From an uncultured Eubacteriales bacterium (GTDB lineage Bacteria; Bacillota; Clostridia; Oscillospirales; CAG-272): a DNA stretch of 6,499 nucleotides. Positions 1-5,743 of this stretch are shown piece after piece. Numbering within the stretch: the stretch's first letter is position 1; every line of letters starts with the position of its first letter. The stretch lies in the NCBI GenBank assembly GCA_900554225.1, contig USGH01000157.1:1-6499 (forward strand), read 5' to 3'. The translations under genes and the position numbers were made by a program. The notes beneath the pieces are model-generated. The model had not been told where the DNA came from. It saw only the letters and a list, made by a program, of their open reading frames with translations, and did not search any database.

Positions 1-1478
1 CATTCGCGCTCGGTGTGATGGGCACCTACGTCGTGCTGCGGCAGACCTATTTACCGCAGTACACCAGCTCCGTGACGCTGATCGTCCGTTCTCGCTCCGG
101 TACCACGAGCAACTACAACAACCTCTCCGCGTCCATGGAGATGACGGAGTTTTTTGCCGATATATTTTTGCAGCCGACGAAGCTTGAGCATGCCGACCGT
201 GCGCTGGCCGAGGAAGCCTTTCAGGGCAAGATCACGACGGAGGCGGTGGAAAATACGAATATCCTCTTCGTGCGCGTGACCGGAGCCAATCCGACCGACG
301 CGTTCCGCGAACTGTCCGCCGTACTTGACGTGTATCCCGTGATTGCAGACGCGATCTCCGCGAATGCCGTGGTGGACGTGATCCAGCAGCAGAGCGTACC
401 GAAGGCACCGGACAATCCGTTTACGTGGAAGGACACCGGGATCAAGGCGGGGGCTGTCTGCGCGATATTGACCCTTGCCGCCGTTGTGCTGATGTCGTAT
501 CTGCGCGACACGGTGAAGAATGAGAGCGATTACACGAAAAAGATCGGCGAAAAGCTTGTCGGCTCTGTGGTACACGCGACCCGGAATCTTACCCTGCGCG
601 ACAAATTGCTCACCGCGTTTGGCAGATCGAGAGCGGGCAAACGCGCTTTGATGATCCGCTCCGATTCCGGTGGGTTCCTCTATACCGAAAATTTCCAGAA
701 AATCGCGACAAAGCTCGAATATATGCGCCGGAGCATGGACAAAAAGATCTTTATGTTCACAAGCGTGGCGGAAAACGAGGGCAAATCGACCGTCACCTCC
801 AATCTCGCCCTGTCTCTGGCGGAGCGCGGCAACCGGGTCCTGCTTATGGATTTCGACTTCCGCAAGCCGGCACTGTATAAGATCTTTGAGGTGGACGTGC
901 CGCGCGAAACGGAGCTGGGGGAGCTGCTCTCCGGCAAGCTCGACGTGCGCGAATTCCGGTTTTTGCAGTACCGGCAAAGCTCCCTCTTCCTCGCGATCAA
1001 CCGGCACGCCTATTTCGATTACGCCGACTGGATGGCATCCCCGGATGTACGCGCCAAGCTCGATCTGTTCCGGAATATGTTTGACTATATCCTCATCGAC
1101 ACGCCTCCGGTGTATGCCGCGCCGGATGTGGTCTCCATGACGTCCCTCGCGGATGTGACCATGCTCGTGCTCCGGACCGATGTGGCGGAGGTGGCGGACG
1201 TCAACGATGCCATTCTCGAAATCCGCGCGCACAAGGGTCATTTCGGTGGCTGTATCTTAAACGATGTGCACCGCGATTTCAATCTTTTCGGACAGACCGG
1301 CTCCGACGAATCCGGATACTACAAAAAGGGTTACGGATACGGCAGATACGGTAAATATGGCAAGTACGGGAAATACGGTCGGTACGGCAACTACGGTAAG
1401 TATGGCGCGTATGACAAATTCGACCGATTCGGCAGCGATTTCGATTCCGGTGCAGGACAGTCGGATGGCAAGCATTGA
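1..1478 (+). CDS. Wzz-domain / BY-kinase fusion, polysaccharide chain-length tyrosine kinase (5' partial)
   Basis: The product is an autophosphorylating membrane tyrosine kinase that regulates polysaccharide polymerisation and export. The frame is open to the left edge (first full codon at 3), so the start and first membrane helix are missing; GTG 15 and ATG 18 are probably internal. Visible in order are an extracellular Wzz-type segment, a proline-containing stretch before the second membrane helix (SVPKAPDNP, nt 390-420; helix about 441-500), and a cytoplasmic kinase domain. The kinase has Walker A SVAENEGKST (762-791), Walker A' VLLMDFDFRKP (837-869) and Walker B YILIDTPP (1086-1109). The lysine and aspartates needed for catalysis are present. 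The tail holds 12 tyrosines in a Tyr-Gly array (1317-1412). The usual ExxRxxR oligomerisation motif reads ENFQKIA (687-707), so both arginines are lost. Fusion of the two domains is typical of Wzc; many Firmicutes split them (CpsC/CpsD). A second paralogue follows 72 bp downstream. The family is secure; the polymer is unknown. Confidence 0.92.
   Translation, partial: FALGVMGTYVVLRQTYLPQYTSSVTLIVRSRSGTTSNYNNLSASMEMTEFFADIFLQPTKLEHADRALAEEAFQGKITTEAVENTNILFVRVTGANPTDAFRELSAVLDVYPVIADAISANAVVDVIQQQSVPKAPDNPFTWKDTGIKAGAVCAILTLAAVVLMSYLRDTVKNESDYTKKIGEKLVGSVVHATRNLTLRDKLLTAFGRSRAGKRALMIRSDSGGFLYTENFQKIATKLEYMRRSMDKKIFMFTSVAENEGKSTVTSNLALSLAERGNRVLLMDFDFRKPALYKIFEVDVPRETELGELLSGKLDVREFRFLQYRQSSLFLAINRHAYFDYADWMASPDVRAKLDLFRNMFDYILIDTPPVYAAPDVVSMTSLADVTMLVLRTDVAEVADVNDAILEIRAHKGHFGGCILNDVHRDFNLFGQTGSDESGYYKKGYGYGRYGKYGKYGKYGRYGNYGKYGAYDKFDRFGSDFDSGAGQSDGKH
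1317..1412 (+). repeat. Tyr-Gly repeat array encoding the kinase autophosphorylation tail
   Basis: From 1347 the codons run in a 9-nt period encoding YGK, YGK, YGK, YGR, YGN, YGK, YGA and a last Tyr at 1410; five more tyrosines precede this. Tyr, Gly and Lys codons alternate between synonyms (TAC/TAT, GGT/GGC/GGG, AAA/AAG), so the repeat is kept at protein level rather than being a recent DNA duplication. Tyrosine clusters at this place are the trans-autophosphorylation sites of BY-kinases. Confidence 0.85.
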
Positions 1479-1520
1479 ACCCGTCTGCCCTGTGCATGAG
1501 AGATTCCGAGGAAAGGATAA

Positions 1521-1539
1521 CGCCTGCCGTATGGAGGCG
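1521..1539 (+). promoter_or_regulatory. Hairpin covering the ribosome binding site of the second kinase gene
   Basis: CGCCT (1521-1525) pairs with AGGCG (1535-1539), and CC (1527-1528) with GG (1533-1534), leaving a bulged G and a GTAT loop. The only good Shine-Dalgarno sequence before the ATG at 1551, GGAGG (1533-1537), lies inside the 3' arm. Its spacing to the start is also long, at 13 nt. If the hairpin forms, it would lower translation of the second kinase relative to the first. The pairings are read directly; the effect is inference. Confidence 0.4.
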
Positions 1540-1550
1540 ACGCGATAAAC

Positions 1551-3083
1551 ATGAATGAAGAAACCAAATCCGCGCAGACGGAATCGACCGACGGCGAAAA
1601 TCTGCTGTTGGCGATCCATCTGAGCGATCTATGGCGCGGTATCGAGAAGTTCTGGCTCCTCTGCCTTGTTCTGGTGGTATTATGTGCTGCCGGGACTGCG
1701 TGGACTGCCGGAAGGCGGTATGTGCCGATCTACGAATGCAGCGCGACCTTCACCGTCGATACGCAGTCTGCAAGCCAGAGCTACAGCCTCGATGCCTATG
1801 GCTACTACTATAACCGGATCACGGCAAATCAGCTGGCGGAAACCTTCCCGTTCATCATGCGCAGCTCGATTTTGCAGGAGAAGATCTGTGATTCGCTGGG
1901 GATCGACTATCTGCCCGGTACCATTGAGGCATCCGCCCTGTCCGGCACCAATCTCTTTACCCTCCGTGTACGTGCGAATACGGCGGAGAATGCCTACGCG
2001 ATCCTGACAGCGGCGATCAGCGATTATCCACAGGTCGCGGAATACGTCATCGGCTCCACACAGCTGCACATTCTCTCGGAGCCCGTGATGCCGCAGGAGG
2101 CGATCAACCCGCTCTCCTACACCCGTCAGGCGATCAAGGGCGGCGCGCTCGGACTCCTCCTGTCGGCGGCATGGATCGTCCTCTATGCGCTGAGCCGGAA
2201 AACGATCCGCACCAAGGACGACATCCGCAGCACACTCCATACGGAATGCGTCGGGATCCTGCCGCAGGTACGCTTCCGGAAATACCGCCGGGAGATCGAC
2301 ACCTCTATCCTTTTGACCAATCCCCTGATCGGTACAGGCTTTCTCGAATCGCTCCGCGCGCTGCGCAATACGGTCTTACACGGGCTGTCCGACAGCGAAA
2401 AGGTTCTTATGGTGACTTCCACGGCTCCCGGTGAGGGAAAGACGACGGCGACGGTCAATCTGGCGGCTTCCCTGGCGTCCGTTCATAAGCGGGTGCTGCT
2501 CATCGACGCGGACCTGCGCAATCCCAGTGTGTGCGAACTGCTCGATGCCGGGAAAAACGGTGGATTTCTACCCGCGACCGATTGTGGCGAGGTGCCGCCG
2601 AATGTGCTCCTGCAATATTCCTCCGCGTACCAGCTGACGGTCATGACCTTCGGCGACGGGATGAAGCTGTGGAGCGCGATCAACCACCAGTGGCTGCGGA
2701 AAATGGTCGCGAAAATGCGTCCGCTGTTCGACTACATCATCATCGACACGCCGCCCTGCGGTCTGTTGACGGATGCGTCGATTGTGGCGGAGGTTGCAGA
2801 TACCGTTCTGTATGTCATCGACCAGGATGGTGTACGCACGCCTCGGATCCGTGCCGCGATGGATACCGTACTCGGCAAAAACGCGCGGTTCATGGGATGT
2901 ATCCTCAACAATGCGGCTTCCGGTCTGATCGGCTACGGCAGCAATTACGGCTATGGCTACGGATACCGCTACGGCAAATACGGCAAATACGGCAAGTACG
3001 GCGCGTATGGCAGGGAGCTGCGCGATACGTCGCCGAAAAACAGCTATGGTGCCGGGGAATCCGGTTCCCATACGCCTGAATAA
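1551..3083 (+). CDS. Wzz-domain / BY-kinase fusion, polysaccharide chain-length tyrosine kinase (complete, 510 aa)
   Basis: This is a second membrane tyrosine kinase controlling surface-polysaccharide chain length and export. A cytoplasmic N-terminus is followed by membrane helix 1 (about residues 34-53), an extracellular Wzz segment (about 57-190), a proline motif EPVMPQEAINP (177-187), membrane helix 2 (about 195-214), and a BY-kinase domain (about 255-458). The kinase has ExxRxxR (E266, R269, R272), Walker A STAPGEGKTT (290-299, K297), Walker A' LLIDADLRNP (D319, D321) and Walker B YIIIDTPP (D399). Residues 461-488 are a Tyr-Gly tail with 10 tyrosines. All catalytic motifs are intact and length is normal for a compact fused Wzc-like protein. 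The start at 1551 is the only in-frame ATG fitting helix 1; its GGAGG lies 13 nt upstream in a hairpin. It follows a paralogue by 72 bp and precedes the dehydratase by 57 bp, so it is most likely in the same operon. Which of the two kinases is the main one cannot be told. Confidence 0.94.
   Translation: MNEETKSAQTESTDGENLLLAIHLSDLWRGIEKFWLLCLVLVVLCAAGTAWTAGRRYVPIYECSATFTVDTQSASQSYSLDAYGYYYNRITANQLAETFPFIMRSSILQEKICDSLGIDYLPGTIEASALSGTNLFTLRVRANTAENAYAILTAAISDYPQVAEYVIGSTQLHILSEPVMPQEAINPLSYTRQAIKGGALGLLLSAAWIVLYALSRKTIRTKDDIRSTLHTECVGILPQVRFRKYRREIDTSILLTNPLIGTGFLESLRALRNTVLHGLSDSEKVLMVTSTAPGEGKTTATVNLAASLASVHKRVLLIDADLRNPSVCELLDAGKNGGFLPATDCGEVPPNVLLQYSSAYQLTVMTFGDGMKLWSAINHQWLRKMVAKMRPLFDYIIIDTPPCGLLTDASIVAEVADTVLYVIDQDGVRTPRIRAAMDTVLGKNARFMGCILNNAASGLIGYGSNYGYGYGYRYGKYGKYGKYGAYGRELRDTSPKNSYGAGESGSHTPE
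2934..3008 (+). repeat. Tyr-Gly repeat array in the second kinase tail
   Basis: Ten Tyr codons lie between residues 462 and 486: first Tyr-Gly dipeptides, then a 9-nt period TAC-GGC-AAR repeated three times (YGK, YGK, YGK) and ending YGA-Y. These units are almost identical in DNA, unlike the more varied array of the upstream paralogue. The tail is the expected autophosphorylation cluster. Confidence 0.85.
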
Positions 3084-3126
3084 CGTACCCGCCTGTGACG
3101 CGCCAACGGTGTATCATACGGCGGAA

Positions 3127-3133
3127 AAGGAAG
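3127..3133 (+). promoter_or_regulatory. Ribosome binding site of the 4,6-dehydratase gene
   Basis: AAGGAAG lies 7 nt before the ATG at 3141. A second ATG follows directly at 3144. The purine run GGAAGG (3135-3140) abuts the first ATG and is too close to serve it. The AAGGAAG spacing favours 3141 as the start. Confidence 0.55.
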
Positions 3134-3140
3134 TGGAAGG

Positions 3141-5123
3141 ATGATGCATATCAACCGGCGCAAGATCCTACTAGTCTTATTTGACATTGCCTGTTTCTGT
3201 TTTGCGGGATTTGTGTTCCTGTTTCTCTACACAAACGGCGCGCCATCCGGTTTGACTCTGCCGGAGCGGTTTATCCAGCTCGCACTGATCGTATTCTGCG
3301 TGTTCTGCGGGAGAATCGCGTTCCGGTGCTATTCCAATATCTGGCGGTATGCAAGGGCGGCGGAATACTTCCGTATGATCCTCGCGGATTTCTGCGGCGG
3401 TCTGTGGTTTCTCATCGTGCGGATGTTTGTGCCGTTCCAGATCGAGTTTCTGCGCGCCGTCACCATCATCACGCTTGGCTGCCTGTCCTGTCTGGCGGCA
3501 CGATTCGTCTACCAGCTTTTGCAGGGACGGATCCGGCAGCGGGACAACGAAGCGGAGAATGCGGTCGAAAACATCAATGTGGCGATCATCGGCGCGGGAC
3601 GGCTCGGCGCGACACTGGCAAAGGAGCTTGCGGAGGGCAGAGGAGTCGTCTACAGCGCGACGGAAAACAAAAGCCGCCGCTATATGCCCGTCTGCTTCAT
3701 CGACAACAATCCGCAGAAGATCGGCAGCTATCTGGAGGGATTGAAGGTCCTGCCGGAGGGAATGACCGGGGTGAAAACCGCCATCGAAAAGCGGCACATT
3801 TCGGAGTTCATCATCGCTCTGCCCGATATGTCCCCGGCGGCAAAACAGAAGATCTATGAGCAGTACGCAGAAACCGGACTGAAGGTCAAGATCTACGACT
3901 ATCCCTTCGCAGACGCGGAGAGCAGTCTGGAGGATACGCGCGAAACGTCCGTCAATACACAGAGAAGTGTACGCGAATTCAAGATCGAGGAGCTGTTGTT
4001 CCGCGATTCCCGTTCCATCATCAGCCGCTCCACCTATGCGTACTACCATGGCAAAACGGTCATGATCACGGGCTGCGGCTCCATCGGCAGCGAGCTTTGC
4101 CGACAGGTGGCAAAATGCGGTCCGCGCGAGATGATCCTCTTTGATTTTTACGAAAACAACGCCTACGACATTGAGCAGGAGCTGCGGCGCGAATATCCGA
4201 TCGATAAGCCGGAGGGCTTCCGACTCCACGTGGAGATCGGTTCCGTCCGCGATCGGGCAAGAATCCATGAGGTCATGCAGAACTACAGACCGCAGATCGT
4301 ATTCCATACGGCGGCGCACAAGCATGTCCCGCTCATGGAGCACAGCAGCGCAGAGGCGGTCAAGAACAACGTGTTCGGTACCTGCAATGTGGCGGATGCG
4401 GCAGAGGAAGCCGGGGTGGAAAAATTCATTCTCATCTCCACCGATAAGGCGGTCAACCCGACCAATATCATGGGCGCGACAAAGCGGATGTGCGAAATGA
4501 TCCTCCAGTGTCGCCGGGACAGCAAAACGTCCTTTGCCGCCGTGCGGTTCGGTAATGTGCTGGGCTCCAACGGCTCCGTGATCCCGCTGTTCAAAAAGCA
4601 GATCGAAAAGGGCGGTCCCGTGACGCTGACGGACAAGCGGATCATCCGGTACTTCATGACGATCCCGGAGGCGAGCCAGCTTGTGATGACGGCGGGCGCG
4701 ATGGCAAAAAGCGGAGAGCTGTTTGTGCTCGACATGGGCAATCCCGTGAAGATTCTTGATCTTGCGGAGAACATGATCCGGATGAGCGGACTGCGCCCGT
4801 ATCAGGACATCAACATCGTGGAGATCGGACTGCGCCCGGGCGAAAAGCTGTACGAGGAGCTGCTCATCAAGACGGAGGAGCTGGACAAGACGGAAAACAA
4901 GCTCATCTACATAGAACGTGATACGCCGCCGAGTCGGGAAGCGGTTGCCGAAAAGCTCGCGATCCTGAAAAAAGCGGTGGCGGATGCCGGGGATACCGAC
5001 GATTCCGCAGCCATCCGTGACGCGCTGATGCAGGTGGTGCCGACCTTCCACGATCCGAAAGAGGTCAACAACCGGCGCACCGCGGAGCTGAATCTGCACG
5101 TGGCGGCGGTGGCAAAATCGTAA
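3141..5123 (+). CDS. Membrane-anchored UDP-N-acetylhexosamine 4,6-dehydratase (WbpM/PglF/CapD family, 660 aa)
   Basis: The enzyme oxidises and dehydrates a UDP-N-acetylhexosamine, typically UDP-GlcNAc, to a 4-keto-6-deoxy sugar, the entry to bacillosamine, QuiNAc or FucNAc-type residues of surface glycans. Four membrane helices are visible (about 9-30, 44-61, 77-97, 104-124), with a YSNIWRYA segment (64-71). A first nucleotide-binding fold follows with GAGRLG (151-156), then the catalytic extended SDR domain. That domain has TGCGSIGSE (310-318), STDKAVNPTNIMGATK (433-448), RFGNVLGSNGS (469-479) and GLRPGEKLYEE (563-573). The usual SDR catalytic Tyr is Met444, with T434, D435, K436 and K448 present. 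This Met substitution is characteristic of the long WbpM/PglF forms. Length is normal for the family. Oddity: the NAD-binding loop has one residue fewer than the usual TGxGGSIGSE. It is the last gene before a strong terminator and probably shares the kinase operon. The exact substrate and C5 stereochemistry cannot be read from sequence. Confidence 0.93.
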   Translation: MMHINRRKILLVLFDIACFCFAGFVFLFLYTNGAPSGLTLPERFIQLALIVFCVFCGRIAFRCYSNIWRYARAAEYFRMILADFCGGLWFLIVRMFVPFQIEFLRAVTIITLGCLSCLAARFVYQLLQGRIRQRDNEAENAVENINVAIIGAGRLGATLAKELAEGRGVVYSATENKSRRYMPVCFIDNNPQKIGSYLEGLKVLPEGMTGVKTAIEKRHISEFIIALPDMSPAAKQKIYEQYAETGLKVKIYDYPFADAESSLEDTRETSVNTQRSVREFKIEELLFRDSRSIISRSTYAYYHGKTVMITGCGSIGSELCRQVAKCGPREMILFDFYENNAYDIEQELRREYPIDKPEGFRLHVEIGSVRDRARIHEVMQNYRPQIVFHTAAHKHVPLMEHSSAEAVKNNVFGTCNVADAAEEAGVEKFILISTDKAVNPTNIMGATKRMCEMILQCRRDSKTSFAAVRFGNVLGSNGSVIPLFKKQIEKGGPVTLTDKRIIRYFMTIPEASQLVMTAGAMAKSGELFVLDMGNPVKILDLAENMIRMSGLRPYQDINIVEIGLRPGEKLYEELLIKTEELDKTENKLIYIERDTPPSREAVAEKLAILKKAVADAGDTDDSAAIRDALMQVVPTFHDPKEVNNRRTAELNLHVAAVAKS

Positions 5124-5184
5124 ACGGCAGAATAGGCAAAAGCCCGCTCTGTTTCCCAAAATAAGCAAAAATTGGATACCGGAT

Positions 5185-5229
5185 CCGGTGCCTGTGTGTG
5201 AACAAAACGCGCGCAGACACCGGTTTTTT
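5185..5229 (+). terminator. Rho-independent terminator of the polysaccharide operon
   Basis: CCGGTG (5185-5190) pairs with CACCGG (5218-5223). After one C-A mismatch the stem continues over 5192-5200 with 5208-5216 (three G-U pairs), closing on a 7-nt AACAAAA loop. Six T follow at 5224-5229. The stem begins about 60 nt after the dehydratase stop, so it is well placed to end the operon. Confidence 0.9.
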
Positions 5230-5314
5230 CATGCGAAAATACGCCATAGGGGGATTTTTTGCGACCCTGCCATATGTTGCGGCTTCTTTTTACCCAATTT
5301 CGGCTTTTTGGCTA

Positions 5315-5343
5315 TTGCAGATTCGCGATCTGTGTGCTATAAT
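5315..5343 (+). promoter_or_regulatory. Sigma-A-type promoter for the mgtE unit
   Basis: TATAAT (5338-5343) is a perfect -10 box with a TG at 5335-5336 (extended -10). TTGCAG (5315-5320) is a -35 candidate at the ideal 17-nt spacing, although only its TTG matches the consensus. Transcription would start near 5349-5351, about 400 nt before the mgtE start codon. The stretch 5230-5314 between the operon terminator and this promoter is AT-richer and shows nothing else I can name. Confidence 0.8.
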
Positions 5344-5391
5344 GATTACAGATGGAAATGTGTGACGTTTCCATACCATTTCAAAATATTG

Positions 5392-5490
5392 AGAGGTGAA
5401 ACGCATGGACGGCGGGTGTTGTAATGGACATAAGCGATGGGATAAGCCGCACATACGATCTCATGCCGCAGCCGTGCGTATCACACCTCT
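5392..5490 (+). ncRNA. Long nested stem-loop in the mgtE leader (candidate sensor or anti-antiterminator)
   Basis: Four helices nest in order. P1 is AGAGGTG (5392-5398) with CACCTCT (5484-5490). P2 is ACGCATGG (5401-5408) with CCGTGCGT (5472-5479), one G-U. P3 is CGGC (5410-5413) with GCCG (5465-5468). P4 is ATGGGAT (5437-5443) with ATCTCAT (5458-5464), one G-U. Small internal loops (AA/ATCA, A/CAG) separate P1-P2 and P2-P3, and a 23-nt unpaired stretch (5414-5436) lies before P4. Twenty-six pairs over 99 nt are far more than expected by chance. No known riboswitch consensus was recognised. Confidence 0.55.
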
Positions 5491-5506
5491 TTTGCATATC
5501 CTTTGA
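5405..5506 (+). CDS. Putative 33-codon leader peptide upstream of mgtE
   Basis: ATG at 5405 follows the purine-rich AGAGGTG (5392-5398) by 6 nt, and the frame stays open to TGA at 5504-5506. The peptide starts MDGGCCNGHKRW and ends ITPLLHIL, with paired Cys at 5-6, one Trp, four His and several Arg/Lys. It has no membrane segment or known domain. Its ribosome binding site is in helix P1 and its start codon in helix P2 of the leader stem, so translation and folding would exclude each other. That is what one expects of a regulatory leader peptide. It may equally be chance, since an ORF this short in GC-rich DNA is common. A second short frame (ATG 5424 to TGA 5535-5537) overlaps it but lacks a ribosome binding site. 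Confidence 0.35.
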   Translation: MDGGCCNGHKRWDKPHIRSHAAAVRITPLLHIL

Positions 5507-5514
5507 GGTAAGGC

Positions 5515-5583
5515 GCGCACCAATCGGTATATGCTGACCGGCGTTTTCTGATGAAAGCCGGGCGGTATTTTCGTGCGTTTTTT
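5515..5583 (+). terminator. Putative conditional (attenuator) terminator in the mgtE leader
   Basis: GCGCAC (5515-5520) pairs with GTGCGT (5573-5578), and T runs from 5578 to 5583 directly after the stem. Inside is a second hairpin: CCGGC (5538-5542) with GCCGG (5557-5561), topped by TTTC (5545-5548) with GAAA (5553-5556). It lies between the promoter and mgtE with no other gene start, so if active it must be conditional. The 5' arm can instead pair with 5474-5479 of the upstream stem. The base stem is short for its long interior, so strength is uncertain. Confidence 0.5.
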
Positions 5584-5620
5584 CCGACCGCTCATATCCG
5601 GACAACAATTTCCACCAAAG

Positions 5621-5639
5621 GAAGACCTACCGGGTCTTC
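5621..5639 (+). other. Compact perfect hairpin in the mgtE leader
   Basis: GAAGACC (5621-5627) pairs perfectly with GGTCTTC (5633-5639), with a T-G pair closing a 3-nt loop. No T tract follows, so it is not a terminator. It may insulate the two structured blocks of the leader or pause polymerase; the role is unknown. Confidence 0.5.
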
Positions 5640-5644
5640 ACAGG

Positions 5645-5717
5645 AAGGGATCTGCCATCTCCTTTGTGTGTGGGATGGACCGGGCGAGGCGGTTTTTTTG
5701 CTGCCCATAGATCCTTT
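5645..5717 (+). promoter_or_regulatory. Second structured leader block: junction-like fold or T7 terminator before the mgtE ribosome binding site
   Basis: AAGGGATCT (5645-5653) pairs with AGATCCTTT (5709-5717), nine pairs with one G-U. It encloses CCATCTC (5655-5661) with GGGATGG (5672-5678) and GGCGG (5688-5692) with CTGCC (5701-5705), giving a three-way junction. Alternatively CTGCC (5652-5656) pairs with GGCGG (5688-5692) directly before T7 (5693-5699), a terminator-like arrangement. The two folds exclude each other. Confidence 0.4.
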
Positions 5718-5737
5718 TGTATCTGAAAAAACAGAAC

Positions 5738-5743
5738 AGGAGG
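5738..5743 (+). promoter_or_regulatory. Ribosome binding site of mgtE
   Basis: AGGAGG, a full match to the anti-Shine-Dalgarno core, lies 5 nt before the ATG at 5749. It fixes the mgtE start. It is outside the helices described upstream, which suggests control by transcription attenuation rather than by masking of this site. Confidence 0.85.

Noticed and set aside
3177..5168. 663-codon open frame on the minus strand opposite the dehydratase
   Set aside because: Its frame mirrors the real gene, its protein is rich in Arg, His and Asp with no domain, and it has no ribosome binding site. It is an antisense shadow of GC-rich coding DNA, as is the minus-strand frame 51-1241.
5188..5424. 78-codon open frame after the polysaccharide operon
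   Set aside because: It begins inside the terminator stem and runs through the mgtE promoter. It has no ribosome binding site and its sequence resembles no protein.
5424..5537. Second short ORF in the leader starting at ATG 5424
   Set aside because: It has no Shine-Dalgarno sequence at proper spacing and overlaps the better-supported frame starting at 5405. Kept only as an alternative reading.
5548..5556. CTGATGAAA resembling a hammerhead ribozyme core
   Set aside because: CTGATGA must be followed by a stem II and then GAAA, with a matching cleavage-site stem. None of these follows. The bases are explained by the TTTC/GAAA hairpin tip of the terminator-like element.
5381..5608. 75-codon minus-strand frame across the mgtE leader
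   Set aside because: No ribosome binding site or promoter on that strand is visible, and the region is better explained by the nested RNA pairings of the + strand transcript.
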